Assembly (NCBI GenBank): GCA_964619265.1
Contig: CAZUCE010000040.1
Coordinates: forward strand, 1 to 38,824
Direction of reading: 5' to 3'
DNA length: 38,824 nucleotides
From: CAZUCE01 sp964619265
GTDB lineage: Bacteria > Planctomycetota > UBA1135 > GCA-002686595
Shown: piece after piece, positions 1 through 8,323 of the stretch
Numbering within the stretch: the stretch's first letter is position 1
Layout of the letters: each line of letters begins with the position of its first letter
Notes under the pieces: model-generated
What the model was told of the DNA's origin: nothing
Seen by the model: only the letters and a program-made list of their open reading frames with translations
Database searches by the model: none
Program-made: the position numbers and the translations under genes

Positions 1-1350
1 GCCCGAGTTCTCGCGAACCCCAGCCGCCACGACCCGCACGGGGAACCGGCGCTCGAGAACTTCGATCGGCGTGTTGCGCGTGTTCGTCATATGCGCCTGG
101 ACGGCATGGACGCCCGCGCGCACCGGTCCGGCCCCCGTCCCGCCCCCGTGGGTCTCGTAGTGGGCAAAGCCCGAACCTCCGTCGTCCTCTCCAAAGCTGA
201 GATTCGCCATCGTCCCCGAGCTGGCCGCCGGAACCTCTTCGGCTCCCAAGGCGGCCAGTCCCCCAAACAACAGATCGACCAGACGTTGAGAGGTCTCCAC
301 GTTGCCCGCGGCAACCGCCGCGGGGTAGCGGGCATCCACCAGGCTCCCCGGCTTGGTCACCAGCTCGATAGCACTCCAGAGGCCGTGGTTGGTTGGCGTC
401 CCCGGCGGCAGCAGGCAGCGCAGAACGTAAAACGCCGCCGCCTCGGTCACCGGGCGCGGCGCATTGATCGGAGCCGCCACCGGCCCGCAGCAGCCGCGCA
501 AGTCAAAACGCAGTCGGGAACTCACACGTTCCACTCGAACGTGCAGTTTCGCCTCCCCGCCGCTTTCGGCTTGGACCGCGCCGGCCAGCTCCAGGGTGTC
601 CGTGAATTCTGCGCTGCCAGCCGGCAAACGCTCGATCCGCTCGCGCGCGAGCCGGCCGGTCCACTCGATTTGATCCCGGGCGCGCGCCTCCAGCGTCGCA
701 GCACCATGCCGCGCGGCGAGTTCGATCAAGCGCTCTTCCCCGAGCCGCACTGCGGCCCACTGGGCCAAAAGATCTCCGCGACGCTCGTCCGGCACTCTCA
801 CGTTGGCCAGCAGCCAATCCACGAGCTCGCTCTCGAGGTGCCCGGCGCGTACGACACGAACCGGGGGAATCCGAAGTCCCTCGGCGTGAATCTCAGCCGA
901 CGGTCCCATGGAACCGGGAAACGGCCCGCCGATGTCCGCGTGGTGTGCGCGCGTGGCCACGTAGAAGTCTGGCGAATCCTTCCCGCCCGCGAACACCGGA
1001 GCTACCAGGGTCAAGTCGGGCAAATGCGTTCCGCCTTCGAAGGGGTCGTTCAAAAGCACCGCGTCCCCGGGAACGAGGGCCGGCAGGCGCCCGGACTCAA
1101 CCCGCGCGAGAACCGCCTGAACACTGCGTGGAGCCGATCCGAGATGGACCGGGAGATGGGCCGCCTGGGCAACCATGTGTCCGGATCGGTCGAACAGCGC
1201 GCAGGAAAAATCCCGGCGCTCCACGATGTTGGCGGAGAACGCGGAGCGCTCCAGCTGGGCGCCCATCTCTTCACACAGGGCGGCGAACAGGTGTTGCCAA
1301 ACCTCGACCGTCAGGGGATCGAAACCGCCCGAAGAACCCTCGGCGCTCAA
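1..1350 (-). CDS. Hydantoinase B / oxoprolinase family protein (HyuB-like), C-terminus cut by window edge
   Basis: Reading the minus strand from a TTG at 1350 gives 450 open codons running off the window at base 1; the family is usually somewhat over 500 residues, so only the C-terminal part is missing. The N-terminus (DPLTVEVWQHLFAALCEEMG), the stretch LLNDPFEGGTHLPDLTL, the ATRAHHADIGGPFPGSMG motif and the C-terminal GGGTGAGPVRAGVHAV followed by MTNTRNTPIEVLE are hallmarks of the HyuB subunit of ATP-dependent hydantoinase/5-oxoprolinase/acetone carboxylase-type enzymes, which pairs with HyuA to open cyclic amides. HyuA is not in view. The TTG overlaps the gspK stop as TTGA, with a GAGG box just upstream, so translational coupling is likely. 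The substrate cannot be told from sequence. A large plus-strand open frame over the same bases is a shadow. Confidence 0.9.
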   Translation of the reverse strand, partial: MSAEGSSGGFDPLTVEVWQHLFAALCEEMGAQLERSAFSANIVERRDFSCALFDRSGHMVAQAAHLPVHLGSAPRSVQAVLARVESGRLPALVPGDAVLLNDPFEGGTHLPDLTLVAPVFAGGKDSPDFYVATRAHHADIGGPFPGSMGPSAEIHAEGLRIPPVRVVRAGHLESELVDWLLANVRVPDERRGDLLAQWAAVRLGEERLIELAARHGAATLEARARDQIEWTGRLARERIERLPAGSAEFTDTLELAGAVQAESGGEAKLHVRVERVSSRLRFDLRGCCGPVAAPINAPRPVTEAAAFYVLRCLLPPGTPTNHGLWSAIELVTKPGSLVDARYPAAVAAGNVETSQRLVDLLFGGLAALGAEEVPAASSGTMANLSFGEDDGGSGFAHYETHGGGTGAGPVRAGVHAVQAHMTNTRNTPIEVLERRFPVRVVAAGVRENSG

Positions 1351-2945
1351 CGGTCCTCGTCCGGGAAATCGAGCACTTCGTAGGGGCTATAGTCCATGAC
1401 TTCCCAGCGCTCGAGCGGAATCAACTCGACGCCCTCCTCGGTCGAGCGCCGCCAAACCAGACAACGCACGGTGCGGGTAAGGTGCTTGCCCGACTCCTCG
1501 TAGCGCTCTTGCTCTTCGCGCGAACGGATCGCGCCGCCGAGATCCTGGTCCGCAGCGGTCGAACGCCGGGCGGTGACGTAAATGGAGAACACGTTCGAGC
1601 GCGTGCCGACCAACTGGGCCACCTCGGCTTGCACCAAAGGATCGATCTGCGCCCAGCCGTCCAACTTGGGAAGGTCGTCCGCGGTCGTGAAAAACTGATT
1701 CAGCACGAGTTCTTCTCCAAACTCGTCGAGGATCGGATCCTCGTCGTCCTCGGTGGCCTCCTCGTCTTCTTCGTTGCGGTATTCGATCACGTCGTCGAAG
1801 AAGCGCGGATCGACGTCGCGGCTATCGAACAGGGCCTTGAGCACCACCGGTGGCGCCGTGTTCAAATTCACGGCACCCGGTAATGCGTACGTCCCGTTGT
1901 CACCGCCTTGGACACCGCTCGAGAAGTCTGAACTCCGATCGGTCGCGACGTCTCCTTGGTCTCCGCCGAGACCGCCTGCGCCTCCGGTCGCGGGATTCAA
2001 ACCAACCTCGCTACCGGCCGCGCCGCCGATCGACAGTTCCGACCCCGCGCCGCCTCCTTGCGCCGCGTCCCCACCGCCCGTGACCCCTCCGGCCGGCGTG
2101 TCCCCTTGCTCCGCATCAGCGCGCGCCTGCATCGAGCTAGAGATCGTCAGAAAGGACGATAGAGAATGAACCACGCGATCGTCCTCGTCGCGGAAATCTT
2201 GAAACAGACCGCGCTCGAACGGTGCGAGCACCACAACCTCTTCGAGCGTCAGGGGCATGCCCCGGTTCGCCTCATCCGGATCATCCATGACGAGCGGCGT
2301 CCGGGGCAAAGCCGAGTCGTCGCGCTCCACGAGATGCTCTCGCAACGTCGTGGCGAGCGCTTCGGCCTCGAAGGTCGGAACATCCGAACTGGTTCCCTCG
2401 CGGAACAGATCGATCACCCGCACCACCCGTTGGAACGCCTTTTCTGCTTCTTCGAAATCTTCCGAGAGCATCGCGAGCACGTTCAACTTGCTGTTCTCGT
2501 CCTGCACCAAAACTCGCAGCTGGATCTCGCCTACCTCGCTCCTTTGGGGACGAGCCCACTCATCGCGGCGCGAGTCCGCAGGGCCTGCGGCTGCGGCTCC
2601 TTCGCCTTGTTCGCCCCCGGCGCCGAGTCCTGCCCCGCCTAGGGCTCCGGCCAAATCTGGGCTACCGCCCGCGGCCGCACCGCCCCCCTCGCCGTCGGCC
2701 TCGCCGTCCGCTTTCAGCTGTTCGAAGACCTCCAGCAAGGCGGACTCGATGGCCAGGTCCATCTGGGTCAGCGAGACGTCGTTGCGACTGACTTGGTACT
2801 GGGTCCGGGTCCCGATCCCGATCTGCCAAACGACCAGCACCAGGACCATCATCACCAGCATGGACAGCATCAGGGCTGCCCCGCGGCGGCTGGGCGCGGC
2901 ATGAGAGGGTCCGAAAGAAGTGCGGGAGGCGCGAAGGTTCTGCAT
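1347..2945 (-). CDS. gspK: Type II secretion minor pseudopilin GspK-like
   Basis: 532 residues. After a basic leader (SRRG) comes the prepilin-type junction G|AALML and a hydrophobic helix (about residues 24-44) with no Glu at mature position 5, as is usual for GspK. Later GspK signatures are DENSKLNVLAML (about 155) and PGAVNLNTAPPVVLKAL (about 350), plus a C-terminal domain ending in an acidic tail. GspK caps the pseudopilus of type II secretion systems in the inner membrane and periplasm. Two low-complexity Gly/Ala-rich insertions (about 84-118 and 280-345) make it longer than the usual 300-350 residues. The ATG has a GGAG box six bases upstream. It lies 86 bases after the secretin gene and overlaps the next gene by TTGA. 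No other pseudopilin gene is in the window. Confidence 0.85.
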   Translation of the reverse strand: MQNLRASRTSFGPSHAAPSRRGAALMLSMLVMMVLVLVVWQIGIGTRTQYQVSRNDVSLTQMDLAIESALLEVFEQLKADGEADGEGGGAAAGGSPDLAGALGGAGLGAGGEQGEGAAAAGPADSRRDEWARPQRSEVGEIQLRVLVQDENSKLNVLAMLSEDFEEAEKAFQRVVRVIDLFREGTSSDVPTFEAEALATTLREHLVERDDSALPRTPLVMDDPDEANRGMPLTLEEVVVLAPFERGLFQDFRDEDDRVVHSLSSFLTISSSMQARADAEQGDTPAGGVTGGGDAAQGGGAGSELSIGGAAGSEVGLNPATGGAGGLGGDQGDVATDRSSDFSSGVQGGDNGTYALPGAVNLNTAPPVVLKALFDSRDVDPRFFDDVIEYRNEEDEEATEDDEDPILDEFGEELVLNQFFTTADDLPKLDGWAQIDPLVQAEVAQLVGTRSNVFSIYVTARRSTAADQDLGGAIRSREEQERYEESGKHLTRTVRCLVWRRSTEEGVELIPLERWEVMDYSPYEVLDFPDEDR

Positions 2946-3031
2946 GGTTTCTCCGAGGACGCCCCGATTCTAGCGATCTTCCCCGCCCCGCACCGCTCCC
3001 CCAGCCCGTTCCAGGCCGCCGGGGCGCGGGG

Positions 3032-4597
3032 TTACAGGCTGTCCGAGTAGTCCGAGCCCTGCAGGAGCCGCGGACGGATGAAGAACAGCACGTTGGTGCG
3101 CTCCTTGCGGATCAGCTGGCTGCGAAACAGCAGCCCAAGCAGCGGGATGTCCCCGAGGATCGGCACCTTGCGGGTCGATTCGACGTCGCGCTCGGTCTCG
3201 AGCCCGCCGATCACGAGCGACTGACCCGGTTCGAGGTAGACCACCGTACGCGCCTGGCGGCGAGCAATCAGCGGTGTGTTGAACTGATTGCCTTCGCCGT
3301 CGAAGAACGAAACGGCCGTTCCGATCTGCTGGCTGGCTTCGATGAACAAGTTCAAGGCCAGGGTTTCGGTCCCCACAACACGGGGGCTGCAGAACAGCTT
3401 GGTCCCGACATCTTGGAACCGCAGATTGGCGTTGAAGTTCTGGTTGACCGAACTGAGCCCGGAAAATTCAAAGACCGGGATCTGGCGGGTGTTGATGACT
3501 TCGGCCACGCCGCCTTCGCGCACCGCGATTTTCGGGCGCGTGGTGATCGTGACGTTCTCCCAGGTCTGAATAGCCTCTAGAACCGCGTTGATCTGGACGC
3601 CGTCCGCGATCGTTCCGATCGAAAGCAACGCTTCGTTGGCATCGGCAAAGTTCGGTACCGCAAACGCCAGCGAGTCCACAAAAGCCCCGCTGGGGAAGTC
3701 GAACAGCACGCTGCCGTCGCTGCCACGAACGCCGTAGTCCAGCTCGTCGGTGGTTGTCACCTCCACGATGCGAGCCTCGATTTCGACTTGCGGCACAGAA
3801 CCCGCGAAGACTTCGACGAACTGCTGGACTTCTTCCATCAGCTCTTCGTCCGCGCGCACGACGAGCCAATCGGCGACCTGAATGTCGATCGGGTTCTGGG
3901 GCGCGACCTCAAGGCCCGGGGTGAAGGTCTGGTATTGCTCGAAGTCGAACTTCTCGAGCAGAACAATGCGCGCGACACCGGGCGGCAGCGGTTCAACCTG
4001 CGCCGGCTGCGGCTCGCCCGTGGGATCGATCACCCGGTACTCCACCGGGAAGCCACCGGTCACCGTCATCAGGTGCAGGAGTTTGAGGCCCCTTCCCGAT
4101 TGCAGCGGGAACGGCTTGGTCAGCGTTCCGTCATCGTGCACCAGGATCCGCTCTCCAAACCGAACGTAGGGGTTCTGGGAGAACAGGCCGATCGGATCGA
4201 ATTCGCCGCGCGTCTCGATGTGCTTTGCGGCGCCCAAGTTGGCGCTGCCGCTGTCCGGAAGGAGCGCGGCGCGCGGCTCACCTGGGTCCCCCGAACCCGC
4301 CGATCCACGTCCAGATAGCGCGAGCGCCGGAAGCTCGCCGCCCTGCAGGCCCGAATCCAGGGGATCGGGCGATTCGGTGCTCTCGGTGACCTCGGCGCGG
4401 ACCGGAGCCACTGCTCCGTCGCGGATCAAATCGCGAAGCTCTTCCATCGAGCCACGCCGGTCGGGATCCGACGGGCCTTCAACGCCCGAATCCGGAGCGG
4501 TCCCAGGCCCGAGGCAGCTGGAACCTATCCCTACCGCCGCGGCAAGGAGCATCGCGGCCCTTGTCGGCTGCGCTGAGGCCGCGGCCCTTTGGGTCAA
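3032..4597 (-). CDS. Secretin (GspD/PilQ-type outer-membrane channel), short N-terminal region
   Basis: About 521 residues from a TTG at 4597 that overlaps the previous gene's TGA; an ATG at 4552 (506 residues) with a weak AAGG box is the alternative. The N-terminus gives a signal peptide ending near GIGSSC, an imperfect lipobox, so lipid modification is uncertain. One ring-building N-domain ending in QVEIEARIVEV precedes the secretin core, which has the canonical VPILGDIPLLGLLFRS and LVIGGLETERDVEST motifs and ends NVLFFIRPRLL. Secretins form the outer-membrane gate of type II secretion and type IV pilus systems. The N-terminal part is shorter than in a full GspD, which has N0-N3. The frame stays open upstream to 4900, but that part is an out-of-frame reading of the neighbouring gene. 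Adjacency to gspK supports a type II secretion role. Confidence 0.87.
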   Translation of the reverse strand: MTQRAAASAQPTRAAMLLAAAVGIGSSCLGPGTAPDSGVEGPSDPDRRGSMEELRDLIRDGAVAPVRAEVTESTESPDPLDSGLQGGELPALALSGRGSAGSGDPGEPRAALLPDSGSANLGAAKHIETRGEFDPIGLFSQNPYVRFGERILVHDDGTLTKPFPLQSGRGLKLLHLMTVTGGFPVEYRVIDPTGEPQPAQVEPLPPGVARIVLLEKFDFEQYQTFTPGLEVAPQNPIDIQVADWLVVRADEELMEEVQQFVEVFAGSVPQVEIEARIVEVTTTDELDYGVRGSDGSVLFDFPSGAFVDSLAFAVPNFADANEALLSIGTIADGVQINAVLEAIQTWENVTITTRPKIAVREGGVAEVINTRQIPVFEFSGLSSVNQNFNANLRFQDVGTKLFCSPRVVGTETLALNLFIEASQQIGTAVSFFDGEGNQFNTPLIARRQARTVVYLEPGQSLVIGGLETERDVESTRKVPILGDIPLLGLLFRSQLIRKERTNVLFFIRPRLLQGSDYSDSL

Positions 4598-5037
4598 AGG
4601 AGCCGGGCGACCGAGTCGGTCGCGTCGGTCACGGAACGACCGTCGGTGTGACTGATTTCCTTCCAGACGCTGCAGTGACCGTTGTCCCGCATGACCCGCT
4701 CGCAGGCGTCGGCAACCCGCTGGCGCGCCCGGTTCTTGAGCTGAACGCCCTGGGGCGAGTTCGGGTCGATGCGATCCCGCTTGATTCGCTTCATCTCGTC
4801 GGTCTTCTCGAGCAGCGCGTCGTAATCGACCTTCGCCGGGTTCGAAAGCGTGCGCGGATCGCGCAGACCCACGATGTTGTCCGACTCGTTTGCCTGCCAA
4901 CCGGCTTGGATCGCTTGCTCGAGCACCAAGGTTTCCTCTCCGGCGGTGAACCCGACTTCACGATCAACGCCGGCATTCTCAAGTCCGGCGTCGAATCCGG
5001 CGGTCAGCGCAAGGGCGAGAAGGCTAGGGAAAACCAT
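4594..5037 (-). CDS. Small secreted protein of unknown function
   Basis: 147 residues with an N-terminal hydrophobic stretch (MVFPSLLALALTAGFDA) that looks like a short Sec signal peptide, although it lacks a positively charged start. The mature part is charged and probably helical. Its C-terminal half has a recognisable block, with DPRTLSNPAKVDYDALL followed by EMKRIKRDRIDPNSPQG, and a conserved-looking Cys-containing GHCSVWKEISH. I do not recognise the family. Its stop codon overlaps the TTG start of the secretin gene, so it is probably co-transcribed and translationally coupled with secretin and gspK. A role as a partner of the secretin is possible but unproven. It is the first gene of this minus-strand group. 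Confidence 0.7.
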   Translation of the reverse strand: MVFPSLLALALTAGFDAGLENAGVDREVGFTAGEETLVLEQAIQAGWQANESDNIVGLRDPRTLSNPAKVDYDALLEKTDEMKRIKRDRIDPNSPQGVQLKNRARQRVADACERVMRDNGHCSVWKEISHTDGRSVTDATDSVARLL

Positions 5038-5148
5038 AGGTTTTGCGGAAAGGGGTCGGCCGCTGCGCCCAAGCTGGCGCTGCGGGAAGCAAAGGGATTG
5101 GTGCGGGGGAGCTCAGGGAAAATCTGAGGTCACCGCACCCCCAACATA

Positions 5149-5175
5149 GGGGTCCCGGCAGGATCACGGGACCCC
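5149..5175. other. Perfect 9-bp inverted repeat upstream of the secretin operon
   Basis: Arms GGGGTCCCG (5149-5157) and CGGGACCCC (5167-5175) flank a nine-base loop. It lies about 110 bases upstream of the start of the 147-residue secreted protein gene, in its probable leader or promoter region. There is no T-run on either side, so a leader hairpin or an operator is as likely as a terminator. Confidence 0.4.
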
Positions 5176-5519
5176 CGAACCGATTTCTCGGCAAGGAGGG
5201 TCGATCCGATGTAGGCGCATGACCACTTTCGAAGCCACTTGCCCGCGGTTGCGAGATTAAGCCCGGGGATCGCGGATGCGTCGGCCCATTCCCGCCCCGG
5301 CCCGGGCAAGTCCCGTTCCCGAGCCATCCAACCGGCTCTTCCCCGATGCTGGCTCGCTGGCCCCAATCGGGCCTTCCCCGCAGCGAGTGGCCCTCCTGCT
5401 AGAACGTCGAGAGCTTCAAGCGCCTCTCTTTCGCCGCCAGGCTTGAGCTCTGAGGGCCCTTGGCCATCGCCAGGGAGCCCGAGAGCTTCGGCCTATCCGT
5501 CCTGCCCCCCTGGGTCGCC

Positions 5520-5762
5520 ATGCGTCTTCTGGTTCTTCCTCTCCTGGCCGCCACCGCCCTCGCGACCCTCGCTGGGACCCCGCGCTCTTGCCTAGTCGTG
5601 GGTGTGCACCCCGCCTCGGACTCTCTCGACGCCTCCCTCGGGCCGGTATCGATCCAAAGTCAACTGATCGATCCAAAGTCAACTGGAGGTGCTTCGCCTG
5701 TTTGTCCAAGCAGTTGCGATCGACCCGGTTTCCCTGGAAGCGTTCCTCACGCCGCCATGTGA
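5520..5762 (+). CDS. Doubtful small ORF with signal-peptide-like start
   Basis: 80 codons starting MRLLVLPLLAATALATLAG, which looks like a Sec signal peptide, followed by a short low-complexity remainder with several Cys and Pro. The 19-base-period duplication at 5649-5685 lies inside it and is read in two different frames, which argues against a conserved protein. A terminator-like hairpin whose better T-run is on the plus strand follows at 5847-5886. It could be a real small exported peptide, a gene remnant or chance; I favour remnant or chance. Confidence 0.2.
   Translation: MRLLVLPLLAATALATLAGTPRSCLVVGVHPASDSLDASLGPVSIQSQLIDPKSTGGASPVCPSSCDRPGFPGSVPHAAM
5649..5685. repeat. Tandem direct repeat, two 18-base copies with period 19
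   Basis: TCGATCCAAAGTCAACTG occurs at 5649-5666 and again at 5668-5685 with one base between. Read on the minus strand each copy contains TTGACT, a good -35-like hexamer, but neither is followed by a convincing -10 box at the right distance. The duplication could be recent slippage or a two-site operator. Confidence 0.6.
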
Positions 5763-5846
5763 CCTGACGATTCTGGGCAGCAGCTTCTGAGCCAGCCGGA
5801 CGGCCGAGACAAGCGGCAGGCCGCCGGATTCTCCTCCTCCAAAATC

Positions 5847-5886
5847 GCCAAGGCCTCGACGTCCTTCCGGATGTCGAGGCCTTGGC
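5847..5886. terminator. Bidirectional intrinsic terminator after pnp
   Basis: A perfect 14-bp stem (5847-5860 with 5873-5886, arm GCCAAGGCCTCGAC) encloses a 12-base loop that can pair two more bases. On plus it is followed directly by TTTTCT; on minus by GATTTTGG. It lies 46 bases past the pnp stop codon, so its obvious role is to end the rpsO-pnp transcript. The better T-run is on the plus strand, which suggests it may also stop transcription coming from the gene-poor region to its left. Confidence 0.85.
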
Positions 5887-5932
5887 TTTTCTAGAGGTGA
5901 GCCCCCTTCCGGGCGACTCTCGTGTCCGGCGC

Positions 5933-8083
5933 TCAGGCGCCGAAGTCGTCCTCGCCCTCTTGTTCCTCTTCGCCTTCGCCACCTTCCATGGCTTGGCGAC
6001 GGGACAGCTTGATTTTGCCGCGATCGTCGACGTTGATGATCACGACCTCGACCTCATCGCCGACGGAAACCACATCGGTCACCTTGTCGACGTAGCCGTC
6101 GGCCAGCTCGGAGATGTGACACATCCCCTCGACGCCAGGCAGGATCTCGATGAACGCACCGAAGTCCTTCACGCTGCGCACGTTGCCGGTGTAGCGCGTG
6201 CCGATCTTCGGCGTCTCGCACATGGCCGAAACGGCCTGATGAGCCTGGGTCAGCTTCTTGCGATCGATACCAGCAATCGTGACGTTGCCGAACTCGCCGT
6301 TCTCAGCGACCGTGATGCGCACCTCGTAGGCGGCCTCGAGGCCTTTGATGTTCTTGCCGCCGGGGCCGATCAGGAAACCGATGCGGTCAGCCGGAATTTC
6401 GACCTGACGCATGGCCGGGGCCCATTCGGAGACCTCCTTCTGCGGACGCGGTACGGCGTCGAGCATCTTGCGGAGGATGTGAATCCGTCCGGCCTTAGCC
6501 TGCTCGAGCGCGCGCTCGAGCAGCTCCCGGCTAACGCTCTTGACCTTGATGTCCATCTGCAAGGCGGTGATTCCTACGCCGGAGCCAGCCACCTTGAAGT
6601 CCATGTCGCCGTTGTGGTCCTCACTGCCGAGGATGTCGGACAGGATCGCGTGACGATCGCCGTCCTCGACCAGGCCCATCGCGATGCCCGCGATCGGCTG
6701 GGACACCGGGACGCCGGCCAGCATCATCGACAGACAGCCGCCGCACACACTCGCCATCGAGGACGAGCCGTTCGACTCGGTGATGTCCGAGACGATCCGC
6801 ACGGTGTACGGGAACTTCTCCTTCGGCGGCATCACCGGCTCGAGCGAGCGCTCGGCCAACATGCCGTGACCGATTTCGCGCCGGCCCGGCCCCATGATCC
6901 GCTTCACTTCACCGACCGAGTAAGCCGGGAAGTTGTAGTGCAGGTAGAAGTTCTTGCGGTACTCGTCTTCGATGCCGTCGATGATCGCCTCATCGTCGCG
7001 GTTGCCCAGCGTCGTGGTGACGATGGCTTGGGTCTCGCCGCGGGTGAACAGCACCGAACCGTGGTTGCGGGGCAGAAACTCGGGAACGATCGTGATGTCA
7101 CGAATCTCGTCCCAGGCCCGACCGTCCACGCGCTTGCCTTCGAGGATGCACTCACGCTCGACCGAACCCTGAAGGGAGTAGAAGGCGCCCTTCAGGCGCT
7201 TCTTACGGTCGGCCAGCTGGTCGTCCGGGGTGTTGGCGGTCAGCTCGGCGATCGCCGCGTCGCGCACCGCAGAGAGGGCCGCGGAGCGCTCGTGCTTGCC
7301 TTCGGTGAAGATCGCTTCGCGAAGCTGCCCACGGAACGCGGCCGCGGCTTCGATCGACTCGGTGTCCGGTGTCGGCGGCACGAATTCGAACTTCTCGCGC
7401 CCAATCTTCGAGCGCAGCTCGTCGACTAGATCAGCAATCTTGTGAATCGCCTCGCCAGCCATTTCAAGAGCGTCGATCATCTCGTTCTCCGGCAACTCCT
7501 TAGCGCCGGCTTCGACCATCGCGAGGCCGTTGCGGTGTCCCGCAACAACCAGGTCCAAGCGCGATTCAAGGCGGGTGGGCTCCGGCGAGGGGAACAGGGT
7601 CAGCTTGCCGTCGATGTGACCGACGCGAACCGCGCCCATGGCGCCTTCGAAGGGGATCGAGCTGCAGTGAACCGAAGCGAATGCCGCGATCATCGACAGG
7701 ATGTCGGCGCCGTGCTCGCCGTCGTAGGCCAGCACTTGGCTCATCACCTGCACTTCCTGGCGGAAACCGTCCGGGAACATCGGCCGGATCGACCGGTCGG
7801 TGAGGCGCATGGTGAGGATTTCCTTGGTGGTCGGGCGAGCTTCGCGCTTGAAGAAACCGCCGGGGATCTTGCCCGCAGCGTTTGTCTTCTCGCGGTAGTC
7901 GACCGTGAGCGGAAAGAAATCCAGGTCATCGCGGCCCGGCGCAGTGTTCACCGCGCACAAAACCATCGTGTCGCCCATCCGGGCAATCACGGAACCGTTG
8001 GACTGGCGGGCGACTTGGCCCGTCTCCAGGCTCAGCGTCTTACCGCCTATCTGGCACTCGACTTTTACGTGTTGGGTTGTCAT
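5933..8083 (-). CDS. pnp: Polyribonucleotide nucleotidyltransferase (PNPase)
   Basis: 716 residues, the normal length. Order of domains: first RNase PH domain (about 15-150, with FFPLTVDYREK and GGFFKREARPTTKE), helical linker, second RNase PH domain (about 325-545, with the catalytic block DILGSEDHNGDMDFKVAG), KH domain with the GPGGKN loop (IGFLIGPGGKNIKGLE), and an S1 domain (GNVRSVKDFGAFIEILPGVEG) followed by a short acidic tail. PNPase degrades mRNA 3' to 5' with phosphate and is a degradosome partner in many bacteria. It lies downstream of rpsO, the classical rpsO-pnp arrangement. The ATG has no clear Shine-Dalgarno box, and the leader holds several hairpins that could mediate autoregulation. 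Confidence 0.98.
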   Translation of the reverse strand: MTTQHVKVECQIGGKTLSLETGQVARQSNGSVIARMGDTMVLCAVNTAPGRDDLDFFPLTVDYREKTNAAGKIPGGFFKREARPTTKEILTMRLTDRSIRPMFPDGFRQEVQVMSQVLAYDGEHGADILSMIAAFASVHCSSIPFEGAMGAVRVGHIDGKLTLFPSPEPTRLESRLDLVVAGHRNGLAMVEAGAKELPENEMIDALEMAGEAIHKIADLVDELRSKIGREKFEFVPPTPDTESIEAAAAFRGQLREAIFTEGKHERSAALSAVRDAAIAELTANTPDDQLADRKKRLKGAFYSLQGSVERECILEGKRVDGRAWDEIRDITIVPEFLPRNHGSVLFTRGETQAIVTTTLGNRDDEAIIDGIEDEYRKNFYLHYNFPAYSVGEVKRIMGPGRREIGHGMLAERSLEPVMPPKEKFPYTVRIVSDITESNGSSSMASVCGGCLSMMLAGVPVSQPIAGIAMGLVEDGDRHAILSDILGSEDHNGDMDFKVAGSGVGITALQMDIKVKSVSRELLERALEQAKAGRIHILRKMLDAVPRPQKEVSEWAPAMRQVEIPADRIGFLIGPGGKNIKGLEAAYEVRITVAENGEFGNVTIAGIDRKKLTQAHQAVSAMCETPKIGTRYTGNVRSVKDFGAFIEILPGVEGMCHISELADGYVDKVTDVVSVGDEVEVVIINVDDRGKIKLSRRQAMEGGEGEEEQEGEDDFGA

Positions 8084-8169
8084 CTGTTCTGTTGTTGGGC
8101 CCGTTCTCTTCTCGGGGCCCTGTCCGCCGCAAAGCGGTTCTTCGGTTGGCGGGACGGTTTCGTCTTCAC

Positions 8170-8189
8170 GGAACTCGAGTTCGAGTTCC
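8170..8189 (-). promoter_or_regulatory. Hairpin in the pnp leader
   Basis: GGAACTCG (8170-8177) and CGAGTTCC (8182-8189) form a perfect 8-bp stem with a four-base loop, about 90 bases upstream of the pnp ATG. There is no T-run, so it reads as a leader structure, not a terminator. In E. coli, RNase III processing of a pnp leader hairpin is the basis of PNPase autoregulation; a similar role here is inference. Confidence 0.45.
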
Positions 8190-8240
8190 TCCGTCCTCGG
8201 GTCTAGGGGGAAAAGGTGAGTTGTTCACACCGCAAAGACT

Positions 8241-8285
8241 CGGCTCGCCGGGCGTCGTTCCAAAAAGACGCTCGATGGCGAGCCG
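8241..8285 (-). promoter_or_regulatory. Long interrupted hairpin between rpsO and pnp
   Basis: Outer arms CGGCTCGCC (8241-8249) and GGCGAGCCG (8277-8285) pair over 9 bp; inner arms GCGTC (8252-8256) and GACGC (8267-8271) pair over 5 bp, around a loop that reads CTTTTTG on the minus strand. The outer arm shares bases 8283-8285 with the next hairpin, so the two may compete. Possible roles are an RNase III or processing site, or a partial terminator that separates rpsO from pnp. Confidence 0.5.
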
Positions 8286-8323
8286 CCCCGCGGGTCCCCT
8301 GAATCAGGAGGCGGGCGGGGCGG
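8283..8323 (-). terminator. GC-rich hairpin just downstream of rpsO
   Basis: Arms CCGCCCCGC (8283-8291) and GCGGGGCGG (8315-8323) form 9 bp with an inner CCT/AGG stem, 26 bases past the rpsO stop. The distal flank has no T-run, so termination would be weak or Rho-assisted. It could also protect the 3' end of an rpsO message after processing. Confidence 0.45.

Larger units (their letters stand above)
5038..5932. other. Stretch of about 0.9 kb without a convincing gene
   Basis: No open frame here has protein-like composition. Visible elements are a 9-bp perfect hairpin at 5149-5175, a possible small secreted peptide at 5520-5762 on plus, a direct repeat at 5649-5685, and a strong terminator-like hairpin at 5847-5886. 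The 5' part should hold the promoter of the minus-strand 147-residue gene, but I could not identify convincing -35/-10 boxes. Confidence 0.6.

Noticed and set aside
91..1383. 430-codon open frame on plus
   Set aside because: Shadow of the hydantoinase B gene, which has unmistakable family motifs on minus.
4598..4900. Longer start for the secretin
   Set aside because: The added residues are Arg-rich and overlap the 147-residue gene in another frame; the signal peptide begins at 4597 or 4552.
5416..5982. 188-codon minus open frame between pnp and the secretin group
   Set aside because: Translation is Arg/Ala/Gly-rich and it crosses the strong terminator hairpin; it overlaps the pnp 3' end in another frame.
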